Origin: an uncultured Olsenella sp.
Lineage (GTDB): Bacteria > Actinomycetota > Coriobacteriia > Coriobacteriales > Atopobiaceae
Length of the DNA: 64,000 nt
Assembly (NCBI GenBank): GCA_900316105.1
Contig: ONBR01000001.1
Span: 71,528 to 135,527 of the forward strand
Direction: 5' to 3'
Shown: piece after piece, positions 7,329 to 16,840 of the stretch
Layout: each line of letters opens with the position of its first letter
Position numbering within the stretch: position 1 is the stretch's first letter
Notes under the pieces: model-generated
Told to the model about the DNA's origin: nothing
The model's input: only the letters and a program-made list of their open reading frames with translations
Databases searched by the model: none
Translations under genes and position numbers: made by a program

Positions 7329-9998
7329 TTAGGCAGCCTCGACCTCAGTCAGGTTGTCCAGAATCTTGTCGTCCTTCTTGTCCCACTTGGGCATCGGGCG
7401 GAAGAGCTGGAAGAGCATGAGGGCCAGGAGCGCGAAGGCAACGATGGTCCAGAAGCCGAAGTTACCAAAGACGAAGAGCTCGTAGAACTGGTTGATGAAG
7501 AGGCCAATCACCCAGCCAAAGGCGCACTCGTAGCCAATTGCGAAGGCAGTCCACTTGTTGTCGTCCATCTGACGACGGATGGTGCCCATTGCCGCGAAGC
7601 ACGGGGCGCAGAGCATGTTGAAGGCGACGAAGGCGCACATGGCTCCGACGTGGAGGGTGCCATCAATGGTGAACATCTGGCCGAAGCCCTGCCACATGGT
7701 GACGGAGTTCTCGGTTGCGTCAGCACCCACGCCATAGAGGACGCCAAAGGTGGAGACCAGGTTCTCCTTGGCGATCAGGGCGCTGATCGTGGAAGCCACG
7801 GCCTGCCAGTTACCAAAGCCCAGAGGAGCGAAGAGGAAGCCCAGGGCGCCGCCCACGCCAGCCAGGATGGAGTAGTCCATGAAGGCCTCGGGGGCGTTCT
7901 CCATCTCGGGCAGGAAGCCGAAGGCACCCGTGCCGCCCTCCCAGCCAGAGACGCCGAAGTTGGAGAGGAACCAGATGCCCACGGCGGCCGCGAAGATGAT
8001 GGTGCCGGCCTTCTTGACGTAGGCGCTCACGCGCTCCCACACATGCAGGGCCCAGGAGCGAATCGCAGGAAAGTGGTAGTCAGGAAGCTCCATGACGAAG
8101 GGAACGGGATCGCCCATGAAGCGCTTGGTCTTCTTGAGCATGACAGCCGAGACGATGATGGCCACGATGCCCATGAAGTAGAACATGGGGGCAACCCACC
8201 AGGCGCCGTTGTCAGCACCGATCAGAACGCCCATGACCAGGGCGATGATGGGGAGCTTTGCTGAGCAGGGAATCATGGTAGTGAGCATGGCGGTCATGCG
8301 ACGGTCACGCTCGTTCTCGATGGTCTTGGTGGCAAGGACGCCAGGAACGCCGCAGCCAGAGGAGACGATCATGGGGATGAAGGACTTGCCGGAGAGGCCA
8401 AAGCGACGGAAGACACGGTCCATGACGAAGGCAACGCGGGACATGTAGCCGCAGTCCTCAAGGAAGCAGAGGGCGATGAAGAGGAAGAAGATCTGGGGGA
8501 TGAAGCCCAGGACGGAACCCACGCCGCCGATGATGCCATCGACCACGAGGGAGATGATCATGGGCGAGGCGCCGCCCTCGGTCAGCCAGCCGGTCACGGC
8601 ATTGGGAATGGAATCCACGAAGCCGTCGTAGTCGTGCTGGTCGGGCTCGGGGGTATCCAGGGCCGTCTGGAAGTCGTCCAGGGTGACCTCGTCAATGGTG
8701 TCAAGCTCCTGGCCCTCGGCCAGAACGGGGTTGCCGTCGGCATCCGTGGTGGTGATGATCTCGCCCTCGGAGTCGACGTAGTTGCCGTCCTCGTCCATGA
8801 CGGGGACGTCGTGAGCGGTCACGCCAGCCTCCTTGGCAGCAGCCTCGAAGTCGGCAATGACCTGCTCGTCCTCCTCAGTGGGCTCCTCGGCGTCGATGGC
8901 ATCCTGGACACCCTCGGTGGAGACGCCCGCCTCGTCGGCAGCGGCAAGGAAGCCGGAGATCTGGTCGCCGTAGTGGTTGTCCTGCCAGGCGGCGTCGTCC
9001 TCCTCGAACTGGGCGGCAGAGGAGCCATTGAGATAGAAGCCATCAGAGAAGAGGTTGTCGTTGACCCAGTCGGTCGCAGGCGTACCCACGGCCACCAGGG
9101 CGAACCAGTAGACGGCAATCATGATGGCCGCAAAGATGGGAAGGCCCAGGATGCGGTTGGTCACGATGCGGTCGATCTTCTGGGAGGTGGTCAGCTTCTT
9201 GGGGGCCTTCTTGACGCAGGCCTCCATGACCGTGGCAATCCAGTCGTAGCGGTCGGAGGTGATGATGGACTCGGAGTCGTCGTCGCGGTTCTTCTCGACC
9301 TTCTCGATAACGGGCTCGAGGCTCTTGAGCTCGGAATCAGAAAGGCTCAGGGGCTTAATGGCCTCGGCGTCACGCTCAAAGACCTTGATGGAGTACCAGC
9401 GAACGAGCTCGGGCGCGCACTTTCCCTTGATCACGGAGGCAATCTGGTTCAGGGCATCCTCAACCTCAGAGGAGAAGCACTTGACGCCCTGAGCGGGAAC
9501 GTTTGCATTGCCCGCCTTGACGCCTGACTCGACAAGCTCGGAGAGGTTCTTGTTGTGCAGGGCGGATACCTCGGTCACAGGAACACCGAGCATCTTCTCG
9601 ATCTTCTTTGTGTCGATGACGTCTCCGCGCTCCTTGAGCAGGTCGCACATGTTAAGGCCAACGACCACGGGACGACCTGCCTCAAGAATCTGAGTGGTCA
9701 GATAGAGGCTGCGCTCCAGGTTGGTGACGTCAATGAGGTTGATGACGGCGTCGGGGCGGTCGTTGACCACGTAGTCACGGGACACGACCTCCTCGGGAGA
9801 ATAGGGCGAGAGGGAGTAGATGCCGGGGAGGTCGACGAACTCGACGCTCGAATCCTGCTTCCAGGTAGCCTGCTTCTTCTCGACCGTGACACCAGGCCAG
9901 TTACCGACGTAACCGTTGGAACCGGTCAGCTCGTTGAACAGCGTCGTCTTGCCGCAGTTTGGGTTACCAGCAAGAGCGATGTAAATCTTGTCTGCCAT
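7329..9998 (-). CDS. feoB: Ferrous iron transporter FeoB with large acidic insert
   Basis: 889-residue Fe2+ permease. The N-terminal G-domain has GNPNCGKTT (11-19), DLPGIYSL (57-64) and NMCD (116-119). Transmembrane region starts near 286 and includes the Gate motifs with the conserved CG (SGCGVPGVLATK, about 547-558). FeoB is usually about 650-780 residues; the excess here is an Asp/Glu-rich stretch of about 135 residues (roughly 318-455) between the first helix and the amphipathic SIPNAVTGWL segment, on the predicted outer face. It contains two DxDGN motifs (402-406, 419-423). Last gene of feoA-feoA-feoB, with its own probable promoter at about 10059-10086. Confidence 0.96.
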   Translation of the reverse strand: MADKIYIALAGNPNCGKTTLFNELTGSNGYVGNWPGVTVEKKQATWKQDSSVEFVDLPGIYSLSPYSPEEVVSRDYVVNDRPDAVINLIDVTNLERSLYLTTQILEAGRPVVVGLNMCDLLKERGDVIDTKKIEKMLGVPVTEVSALHNKNLSELVESGVKAGNANVPAQGVKCFSSEVEDALNQIASVIKGKCAPELVRWYSIKVFERDAEAIKPLSLSDSELKSLEPVIEKVEKNRDDDSESIITSDRYDWIATVMEACVKKAPKKLTTSQKIDRIVTNRILGLPIFAAIMIAVYWFALVAVGTPATDWVNDNLFSDGFYLNGSSAAQFEEDDAAWQDNHYGDQISGFLAAADEAGVSTEGVQDAIDAEEPTEEDEQVIADFEAAAKEAGVTAHDVPVMDEDGNYVDSEGEIITTTDADGNPVLAEGQELDTIDEVTLDDFQTALDTPEPDQHDYDGFVDSIPNAVTGWLTEGGASPMIISLVVDGIIGGVGSVLGFIPQIFFLFIALCFLEDCGYMSRVAFVMDRVFRRFGLSGKSFIPMIVSSGCGVPGVLATKTIENERDRRMTAMLTTMIPCSAKLPIIALVMGVLIGADNGAWWVAPMFYFMGIVAIIVSAVMLKKTKRFMGDPVPFVMELPDYHFPAIRSWALHVWERVSAYVKKAGTIIFAAAVGIWFLSNFGVSGWEGGTGAFGFLPEMENAPEAFMDYSILAGVGGALGFLFAPLGFGNWQAVASTISALIAKENLVSTFGVLYGVGADATENSVTMWQGFGQMFTIDGTLHVGAMCAFVAFNMLCAPCFAAMGTIRRQMDDNKWTAFAIGYECAFGWVIGLFINQFYELFVFGNFGFWTIVAFALLALMLFQLFRPMPKWDKKDDKILDNLTEVEAA

Positions 9999-10047
9999 TA
10001 TCGCCTTCCTAATTGGACTTGCTTACTGTGGCGTCTCATCTGTTTGA

Positions 10048-10102
10048 TTGAGTTAACTATTGTACCTTTGCTAGTCTCATTTGTAAGATACGGTTAACTC
10101 AA
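10048..10102 (-). promoter_or_regulatory. feoB promoter bracketed by an inverted repeat
   Basis: On the minus strand TTACAA (10081-10086) and TACAAT (10059-10064) are spaced 16 bp and would make a sigma-70-type promoter. Perfect 10-bp inverted arms TTGAGTTAAC/GTTAACTCAA sit at 10048-10057 and 10093-10102, one just downstream of the -10 and one just upstream of the -35. This looks like a pair of operator half sites for an iron-responsive repressor; the protein is not known. Confidence 0.4.
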
Positions 10103-10176
10103 CAGCTCGAAAAAATGGGACCTTGCCCCATTTGACCAGCACGTTCATAAAGAGGGACGCCAAAAAAGTGAAACCG

Positions 10177-10419
10177 CTAGGCATTCGCCTTTGCGATATC
10201 AGTGACCTCGATGCAATCTGCCTCGTCCTTGCGCAGTGACAGCTCGTATCCACGAATCGTCACCTCAATGGGGTCGCCCAGAGGAGCCACCTTGTGCACC
10301 GACACGTGGGTACCCTTGGTGAGACCCATGTCCATGATGCGGCGCTTGATGGCGCCCGCCCCATTGAGCTTGGAGACGGTGCAGCTCTCGCCGACCTTCA
10401 CATCCCTTAGTGTTGCCAC
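10177..10419 (-). CDS. feoA: FeoA family protein, second copy
   Basis: 80-residue SH3-like FeoA protein that modulates FeoB. I place the start at GTG 10419 because GGAAGGGA stands 7 nt upstream and the FeoA fold (ATLRDVKVGESCTV) begins directly there; a longer upstream frame runs into the preceding intergenic space. Recognisable features are the IKRRIMDMGLTKGT core and GDPIEVTIRGYELSLRKDEA, typical of the family. It lies between another feoA and feoB on the same strand. Confidence 0.9.
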   Translation of the reverse strand: MATLRDVKVGESCTVSKLNGAGAIKRRIMDMGLTKGTHVSVHKVAPLGDPIEVTIRGYELSLRKDEADCIEVTDIAKANA

Positions 10420-10522
10420 TCTTTCATCCCTTCCACTCACGTTTCCAGCATCAATGCCGGAATCGAATAGAACCATAAGTAAAGGCGGCAGGACCAATGC
10501 CCGACCGCCTGAGGTAGACAGC

Positions 10523-10816
10523 CTACGCGGTAACTATGCGCATTGCCATATCGCGACCGATGCCGAAGGTGGCACCCTTCACATTCACGAGAACGTCGCC
10601 ATTTACTCGAGAGACGACCTTCACCTGGGCACCAGGAACGAAGCCCAGCTCAAAAAGGTGCTGTCGGAGATCGGTATTGCCGCGAACCTTGAGCACGGAC
10701 ACCGTGTCACCCTCACTCACCATGGCAAGGGGAAGCTGTGCGCCTGCGGTCCTACCGCCAGCCTTCATCTGGGCGCCATCCATACCGCTCGCGCTTGTCT
10801 GCATCGTCGCTTCCAT
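10523..10816 (-). CDS. feoA: FeoA family protein, first copy
   Basis: 97 residues; the FeoA domain starts near residue 28 (LAMVSEGDTVSVLKV) and contains the LRQHLFELGFVPGAQVKVV core. The first 25 residues (Met-, Gly- and Ala-rich) are not part of the usual fold. AGAAGGGG precedes the ATG. It is the first gene of the feo operon. Two divergent FeoA proteins with one FeoB suggest they take different roles in regulating the permease. Confidence 0.88.
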   Translation of the reverse strand: MEATMQTSASGMDGAQMKAGGRTAGAQLPLAMVSEGDTVSVLKVRGNTDLRQHLFELGFVPGAQVKVVSRVNGDVLVNVKGATFGIGRDMAMRIVTA

Positions 10817-11183
10817 CGTCGTCCCCTTCTGTTAAATCTATGCCGTGGCTAATCAAGTTTCCCACGCATAACTAAAAGTAGTATATGGCTTACTTCAAGC
10901 AGATTGCAAGGGGAAAGTATCAACTTTCTAACTTTTTGTAAATCCAAACTGAGACAAGACACGGAGCCACAGCGCCTTCCAAACAAATCGGAACGCTCAG
11001 GTGCCCCCTATCATGCGCTCTGGCCGCCGGCCGCTGTCACGGGGCGACGCATCTGGCTCGCTGGCCCCCAGGCAGGAAGAGGCCCCCGTCCCTCTTGTCG
11101 CGACGACATCCTCGAAGGGCCGAGGAGCGGCAAGGGGGACGGGGGCCATTCTTACAGGTGGGTCTCCAAACAGGTCAGATGCA
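10817..11183. other. Intergenic region between feo operon and ppc
   Basis: This stretch is upstream of the feo operon and downstream of ppc. It holds the AT-rich feo promoter area (about 10820-10930), a GC-rich region, and the long hairpin at 11081-11147. I see no open frame with a ribosome-binding site. Confidence 0.4.
11081..11147 (-). terminator. Long hairpin downstream of ppc
   Basis: Arms 11081-11097 and 11131-11147 pair over 17 bp with one mismatch, and the loop itself contains a second short hairpin (CCTCG/CGAGG). No T-run follows. It lies about 40 bases past the ppc stop and most likely ends or stabilises that transcript. Confidence 0.55.
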
Positions 11184-13958
11184 TCACCCCGTGTTCTGCA
11201 GACCGGCGGAGACGCCACTCACGGTGCACAGGATCAGGTAGATGAAGCGCTCGCGCTCCTCGGGGGTCAGCTTGTCACCCCGAGTACGCAGGACACGAAG
11301 AGCGCGCACCTGGGTGAGCGACAGTACGTTGACGAAGGGGCGACGCAGGCGGATGACGGGACCCAGGATGCGGCGATTCTCCAGAGGCCAATCGTTGCCC
11401 GTGATGGCCAGGACCCACCTCTTGGTCAGGTGCAGCTCGTCCATGACCTTCTTGGACAGGTCGTCGCGATCGCCCAGGGCCAGGTAGAGGCGGGCCAGAA
11501 GCTCGTCGGTCTTGGACAGGGACATCTCGATGTTGTCGATGAAGGTCGTAAAGACGGGCCACTCGGCATAGGCCTCGCGGAGGCGGTCCAGGTCGCCGAA
11601 CTTCTCACAGGCAGTGCCCAGGCCATACCAGGCAGCCAGGTTCGTACGGGCCTGCGACCAGGAGAAAATCCAGGGAATGGTACGGAGGTCGTCCAGGGAC
11701 TTTGCGCCCAGTCCTCGCTTTGCGGGACGGCTGCCGATGGGCATGAGGCCAATCTCTGCCAGGGGCGTGACGGTGGAAAACCACTCTACGAAGCCCTCGG
11801 TGTTCAGGAGGTCCAGGTAGCGCTCGCGGGAGGCCTGGTCCAGGGCCTCGGCGAGGTCAGCGTACTTCTCGGTGGAAACGGTATTCACGTACTCGATGGA
11901 AGGGGCGCTCTGCAGGAGCGTTGCGCCGGCAACAGACTCCACGTGGCGCAGGGCCAGGGTGGGGTTGCCATAGCGGGCAAAGATGACCTCGCCCTGCTCC
12001 GTGAGCTTGAAGTGGCAGTTGACCGACCCCTTGGGCTGCGAGAGGACGGCACGGTTTGCGGGACCACCACCACGGCCGACGGCACCGCCGCGACCGTGCA
12101 TGAGCACGAGGTCGATGTTGTTCTCATCTGCCCAGCGGGCGATGCGTGCCTGAGCCTTGTGCAGGACCAGAGTAGCCGCAGTCGGGCCCTCGTCCTTGGA
12201 GGAGTCGGAGTAGCCCAGCATGACCTCAAGCCTACGACCAGTCTGACGCAGGCGACGCTGGACGGGATCGAGCTTGATGATCTCGTCCAGGGTGTCGACG
12301 GCGTTCTCCAGGTCCTCAATCTGCTCGAAGAGGGGGATGACGTCCAAGGTGGGCACATCCTCCTCGTGAGCGAATGCCAGGCGGGCCAGCTCATAGACGT
12401 CAGCCACGTTCTGGGCGCTCTTGGTAAAGGAGATGATGTAGCGACGGGCAGAGTCCACACCATTGCGGCGCTGGATGTAGCCGATGGCGCGGAAGGTATC
12501 CAGAACCTCGCGGGTCATGGGCTGGAGGTCGCCCCAGCGGCCGTTCTTGTGGATGTCCTCGAGGGCACGGGCGTGGACGAGGGAGTGCTGACGGAACTCC
12601 ATCTGCACCATGTAGAAGCCAAAGGTCTCCGCCTGCCAGATCAGAGTCTGGATGGGACCGTAGGCAGTGCGGACGGCACCAGCCTTGACCAGCGAGTTCT
12701 GCACGACACGCAGGTCGGCGATGTAGTCCTTGGCCGACTCGTACATGATGTCTGCAGTACGGACGATCGTGGCACGCAGACGGTTGGCCATGACGATCAT
12801 GACGGCACGGTGCATCTCGGCGTTGGAGATTGCTTGGGCCTCCTGAGTGAGCTTCTCGCTCATCTCGACCTGGTGACTCCAGATGTTGATGAGCTCGTCG
12901 GAGGGCTTGGTGAACTCGGTGTCCAGGGTCAGGTTGCGACCGATGGTGTAGGTGGCGTCCGCAAGCTTCTCCAGCATGTGAACGCGGTACTTCTCGGCGA
13001 TCTGACGGGAGACCTTGGCAGTCACGTTGGGGTTGCCGTCTCGGTCGGTTCCAATCCAGCTGCCAGGATGGAAGAAGGCGGGGCAGATGGGAGCAACGGT
13101 TCCTGCCTTCTCGCCCAGCTCCCAGTCGTCGAAGCGACGGTAGACCTCGGGAATCATGTCAAAGAGCGTGTTGTCGAAGATGTCGATGACGGTGTCGGCC
13201 TCCTCGACGGGAGTCGGCTTCTTGATGGCGATGGGCGAGGTGCGCAGGAGGGCGTCGATCTCCTGCAGGAGCTTACGCTCGTTCTCGGCCAGCTGGCCGC
13301 CGCCCAGCTTGGAGTGCTCGTCCAGCAGGGTGGTGATGCGGCGGATCTTGCCCTCGACGGCCTTTCGACGGGCCTCGGTGGGGTGGGCGGTAAAGACGGG
13401 GTGGAACTCCAGTCGGTTCAGGAAGGCCATGGCCTTGCCACGACCACACTCGTCCACCAGCTGGCGGTAGGCAACCGTCAGGTCATTGATGGGATCCTCG
13501 TCAGCGGAGGTGGGCACCGCCTGCTCGCGAGAGCGCAGGACGTTGACGCGGTAGTTCTCCTCGCAGATATTGGCCAGGTGGAAGAAGGTGGCGAAGGCGC
13601 GCGTGATCATGACGGCAGCCTCGCTGTCCAAGCCGTCGATGGTGTCAACGGCCTCCTTGAAGGATGCCTTGATCTGGGGGTCCTCGACGACCTCGTTCTC
13701 TCCACCCTCGACCTTGGTATTGACCGCGATGGAGTCCTCCAGCAGCCTGTCGAAGGTATTGCGCACCTCGGGATTGTACTCGGTCAGGACCTTGCGGACC
13801 AGGCGCAGGAAAAGCGCAAGGTTCTCCTTGAGGTCATCTGGGATGTCCACACCAGAGACGGTCTTGCGCGCCGCCGCCTGCTCACGCTCACGCTCGGTCA
13901 TGCTCTGGGCAGCTGCCGCAGAGAAGGCTGCGGCCTGTGGCTTCTGTAACTCTGTCAC
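11184..13958 (-). CDS. ppc: Phosphoenolpyruvate carboxylase
   Basis: 924 residues, the normal length for the bacterial enzyme. It carboxylates PEP with bicarbonate to oxaloacetate, refilling the C4 pool. Signature motifs are present: VFTAHPTEARR with the catalytic His (about residue 194), GYSDSSKDEG, and LMHGRGGAVGRGGGP. The C-terminus ends QNTG, as in canonical PEPC. The start is GTG at 13958, chosen for GAGAGGGG just upstream. Monocistronic, divergent from the flippase gene. Confidence 0.97.
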   Translation of the reverse strand: MTELQKPQAAAFSAAAAQSMTEREREQAAARKTVSGVDIPDDLKENLALFLRLVRKVLTEYNPEVRNTFDRLLEDSIAVNTKVEGGENEVVEDPQIKASFKEAVDTIDGLDSEAAVMITRAFATFFHLANICEENYRVNVLRSREQAVPTSADEDPINDLTVAYRQLVDECGRGKAMAFLNRLEFHPVFTAHPTEARRKAVEGKIRRITTLLDEHSKLGGGQLAENERKLLQEIDALLRTSPIAIKKPTPVEEADTVIDIFDNTLFDMIPEVYRRFDDWELGEKAGTVAPICPAFFHPGSWIGTDRDGNPNVTAKVSRQIAEKYRVHMLEKLADATYTIGRNLTLDTEFTKPSDELINIWSHQVEMSEKLTQEAQAISNAEMHRAVMIVMANRLRATIVRTADIMYESAKDYIADLRVVQNSLVKAGAVRTAYGPIQTLIWQAETFGFYMVQMEFRQHSLVHARALEDIHKNGRWGDLQPMTREVLDTFRAIGYIQRRNGVDSARRYIISFTKSAQNVADVYELARLAFAHEEDVPTLDVIPLFEQIEDLENAVDTLDEIIKLDPVQRRLRQTGRRLEVMLGYSDSSKDEGPTAATLVLHKAQARIARWADENNIDLVLMHGRGGAVGRGGGPANRAVLSQPKGSVNCHFKLTEQGEVIFARYGNPTLALRHVESVAGATLLQSAPSIEYVNTVSTEKYADLAEALDQASRERYLDLLNTEGFVEWFSTVTPLAEIGLMPIGSRPAKRGLGAKSLDDLRTIPWIFSWSQARTNLAAWYGLGTACEKFGDLDRLREAYAEWPVFTTFIDNIEMSLSKTDELLARLYLALGDRDDLSKKVMDELHLTKRWVLAITGNDWPLENRRILGPVIRLRRPFVNVLSLTQVRALRVLRTRGDKLTPEERERFIYLILCTVSGVSAGLQNTG

Positions 13959-14248
13959 GTTACCCCTCTCCTAGGAAATGGCGCCCATCGGGACCCATCG
14001 TTGGTATTGGTCCAATGGATGCAAAGAAGTCCATTGTTACGGTAGTCCGAAATACCCCCGAACGTGCGAGCGTCGCATTCGTGAAACGTAATCTTCACGG
14101 AGTAGCGATCATGCCACTCGAAGCCACGACTGCGTGGTGTTTGTCCAAGAGGCTCGAACGACCGCGGCCAGACGGCTAGAATGTCACAGCACACCCTAGA
14201 AAGCTCTTCATTCAGGCAAGGCTGCCTTTTCACACTGAAGGAAAACCA

Positions 14249-15649
14249 ATGAACCTCCCCCTTGGCACAAAGAAACCCAATCGTCAGAAGGCCTCGCGCA
14301 AGCGGCAGGCTTCCGCGTCAGCAGAGACGGGCCAGACCCCCTTCCTGGTACGTCTGGCCAACCAGTGGTGGGACCGCCTCATCAGCTCGGTCTTCTCTGG
14401 CTCACTGGCCAACCAGACGGCCCAGTATGCCGCCCACCGCACCAAGCGCGACTACATTTTCAACAGCGCCGGCCTGGCCGTGTGGGGCGCCCTCTTTCCC
14501 ATCCTCACCATCATCTGCTCGCAGCTCGTCGGCACCGAGGAGGCGGGCATGTTCTCCATGGCCTTCGTCTATGCCAACCTCCTGCAGTTCTTTGGCATGT
14601 ACGGTGTGCGCACCTTCCAGGTGTCCGATGTGGACGAAATCGAGTCCTTCGGCGCCTACCAGCTCCACCGCATCCTCGCCTGCCTGGTCATGGCCGCAGT
14701 TGGCTGGCTCTTTTGCCTGCTGCGAGGCTATAGCGGCCAGATGCTCACCATCTGCTATGCCACCGTTGCCTTTCGTGCCATCGACGCCTTTGCCGACGTA
14801 TACGAGGGCAGGCTCCAACAGCAGGACAAGCTCTGGCTCGCCGGCCTTTCGCAAGCCATCCGCTGCGCAGCCGGCGTGGTGCTCTTTGCCCTCACGCTCT
14901 TTGTGACGCGGTCGGTGTCAACCGCCTCGATCGCACTTGCGGTGGCAGCCGCCGCCTCGCTGATCATCGTCACCATTCCCCTGGCATACCTGGAGACCGA
15001 ACGCTCCAGAGGCTGGCAGCTCATCGAGATTCGAGAGATCTTCGTAGAATGCATGCCGACCTTCTTGGCCACCTTCCTCTTCTCCCTGATCGAGACGGTG
15101 CCAAAGTTCGCGATGGAGGGCGCCCTCCCCTATTCCGACCAGCTCTTCTTCAACGCAATCTACTTTCCGGCGCAAGCCATCGCGATGGGCCTTGGCCTCG
15201 TCTACAAACCGCAGCTGGTCCGTCTGGCCAACATCTGGTCGAACCCCAATCACCGCAAGCGCTTTGACCTGATCGTTATCGCAATTTCGGCCGTGGGAGT
15301 GGGCATCACGGCAATCATGCTTGTCTTCAACGTCCTCATCGGACCGCCCCTCCTTGGCCTGCTCTACGGGGCCGACTTTGAGCCCATCCGCTCGGAGCTC
15401 TACATGATGATCATTGCGGGTGGGCTCTCTGCCGTGGTGGACTTCCTCTATCAGATCATCACGGTCCTGCGCAGGCAAGACGTGGCGACCCGCATCTACC
15501 TGATCGCCTTTGCCGTAGCCGCGGTGCTCAGCATCTCTCTGGTCAACACCATCGGCTTCTCTGGAGCTGTCTGGGCATACACGATGTCCATGGGCGTCCT
15601 CTTTGTCCTGCTGGTAGTGCAGTACGTAATCCTGCGCGTCAAGGGCTAG
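14249..15649 (+). CDS. Oligosaccharide flippase / polysaccharide export protein (MOP superfamily)
   Basis: 466-residue integral membrane protein with about 12 predicted helices of the Wzx/RfbX type, which moves lipid-linked sugar units across the membrane. The first 45 residues are basic and cytoplasmic, followed by YIFNSAGLAVWGALFPILTI, characteristic of the family start. AAGGAAAA precedes ATG. No glycosyltransferases are adjacent, so the substrate (cell-wall polysaccharide, teichoic-type polymer or capsule) cannot be assigned. The 290 bases upstream, shared with ppc, contain no gene I can support. Confidence 0.85.
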   Translation: MNLPLGTKKPNRQKASRKRQASASAETGQTPFLVRLANQWWDRLISSVFSGSLANQTAQYAAHRTKRDYIFNSAGLAVWGALFPILTIICSQLVGTEEAGMFSMAFVYANLLQFFGMYGVRTFQVSDVDEIESFGAYQLHRILACLVMAAVGWLFCLLRGYSGQMLTICYATVAFRAIDAFADVYEGRLQQQDKLWLAGLSQAIRCAAGVVLFALTLFVTRSVSTASIALAVAAAASLIIVTIPLAYLETERSRGWQLIEIREIFVECMPTFLATFLFSLIETVPKFAMEGALPYSDQLFFNAIYFPAQAIAMGLGLVYKPQLVRLANIWSNPNHRKRFDLIVIAISAVGVGITAIMLVFNVLIGPPLLGLLYGADFEPIRSELYMMIIAGGLSAVVDFLYQIITVLRRQDVATRIYLIAFAVAAVLSISLVNTIGFSGAVWAYTMSMGVLFVLLVVQYVILRVKG

Positions 15650-15661
15650 GAGCCAACCGAA

Positions 15662-15732
15662 TGTGACGAATGCCCCAGGGGTGAGCATTCCAAAGTGGGA
15701 CGCTCACCCCTGGGGCATTTGTATTTGTCACA
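15662..15732. repeat. GTGACA...GTCCCA-type hairpin (family A, copy 1), bidirectional terminator
   Basis: The inner stem pairs 15671-15686 with 15702-15717 (TGCCCCAGGGGTGAGC and its complement) and outer TGTGAC/GTCACA ends also pair. It lies between convergent genes and can serve both. Each arm contains the near-palindrome CCCCAGGGG. Confidence 0.75.
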
Positions 15733-15735
15733 TGG

Positions 15736-16677
15736 CTAGTGGGCCAGAGCTGCCGTGGCGTGACCGATACGACGGGGTAGGAGCTCGCGCAGGCTCCTCT
15801 GTCCCAGGATCTCAGTCGACGCGGCACCGCCAATGATCAGGGCCGCCCCCAGGATGCGCGCAGGACCCATGGCCTCACCAAGGATGAGGGCCGAAAGAAC
15901 TACGGCCGAGAGGGGCTCCAGATAGCCACAGACGGCAACGCGCTGGACGGGCAGGTCGCCCATGGCAGAAAAGTAGAGGTAGCAGCCGATGCCCGTATTG
16001 ACCAGGCCCAGCATGAGGGTGGCGGGCAGGTTCGATGCGGCAACGGCAGACACGTCAGGCACCTGGCCCATCGCCACGGTGCAGACGGCAACTGCGGCAA
16101 AGCTCGCTACCAACTGGATGGTGGCCGCCTCGATGCCCTTCACATCGGGAGCCTTCTTTGAGAAGACGACCATCACGGCGTAGGCCACGGCGGAAAGTCC
16201 GCCCAAGGCCAGCCCACCCAGGTTGATGGAAGCCGCACCGCCCTGGGCCACGACCAGGAAGGCACCCGTCACGACAGCCGCGAAGCCCAGGAGCTTGGCT
16301 GGAGTCAGGTGCTCCTTAAAGAGCAGGGGCGACAGGGCCATCACGATAACGGGACCAGTGTAGTAGGCAAGCGTCGCCACGCCCACGCCAATCAGACGAT
16401 AGGCAGCAAAGAGAAAGATCCAGCCAATGCCCAGGGCAGCACCGGATATGGCAAGCGACGCAGCTTGACGAGGGTGTTGGAAGCTGGACAGGCTCTGACG
16501 AAGCTGGCCTCCGCGACGTAGGGCGGAGACGAACAGGACTAGGGTCAAGAGGAGCGCTCCCAAGAAGGTGCGCATGAGCACGACCTGGCTAGACGCGAGG
16601 GTGATGGAGCTGGCCACGATGCCATTGGACCCAAAGAGCAAGAGGGACGCAAGGTACTTCTTGAACGACCTGGACAT
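15736..16677 (-). CDS. EamA/DMT family transporter
   Basis: 313 residues with ten hydrophobic helices in two EamA repeats, the layout of drug/metabolite exporters such as RhaT-, YdcZ- and amino-acid-exporter-like proteins. The start MSRSFKKYLASLLLFGSNGIVA follows GGAAGGA by 7 nt. It is divergent from a LysR-type regulator across a 163-base shared promoter region, which suggests that regulator controls it. Substrate unknown. Confidence 0.88.
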   Translation of the reverse strand: MSRSFKKYLASLLLFGSNGIVASSITLASSQVVLMRTFLGALLLTLVLFVSALRRGGQLRQSLSSFQHPRQAASLAISGAALGIGWIFLFAAYRLIGVGVATLAYYTGPVIVMALSPLLFKEHLTPAKLLGFAAVVTGAFLVVAQGGAASINLGGLALGGLSAVAYAVMVVFSKKAPDVKGIEAATIQLVASFAAVAVCTVAMGQVPDVSAVAASNLPATLMLGLVNTGIGCYLYFSAMGDLPVQRVAVCGYLEPLSAVVLSALILGEAMGPARILGAALIIGGAASTEILGQRSLRELLPRRIGHATAALAH

Positions 16678-16840
16678 CGGGAAATCCTTCCAATGGCAAT
16701 GGCTCCGCTCGCGCGGGTGTTTTCTCTTCCAAAAGTAGTTTGCTATTGCCAGAGTCAGAATGAAAGCGAATGTTTATCATACTTTGCATGATGATTCCGC
16801 ATCTATGTAGTTATGGCATCTGCAAAGAGGAGAAGCCCCC

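Noticed and set aside
11001..13949. A 982-codon frame on the + strand opposite ppc
   Set aside because: It is antisense to a highly conserved PEP carboxylase; its product is Val/Gly/Asp-rich with no known domain, typical of shadow frames in GC-rich genes.
13959..14248. A 92-codon minus-strand frame upstream of ppc
   Set aside because: No ribosome site or homology; lies in the shared promoter region.
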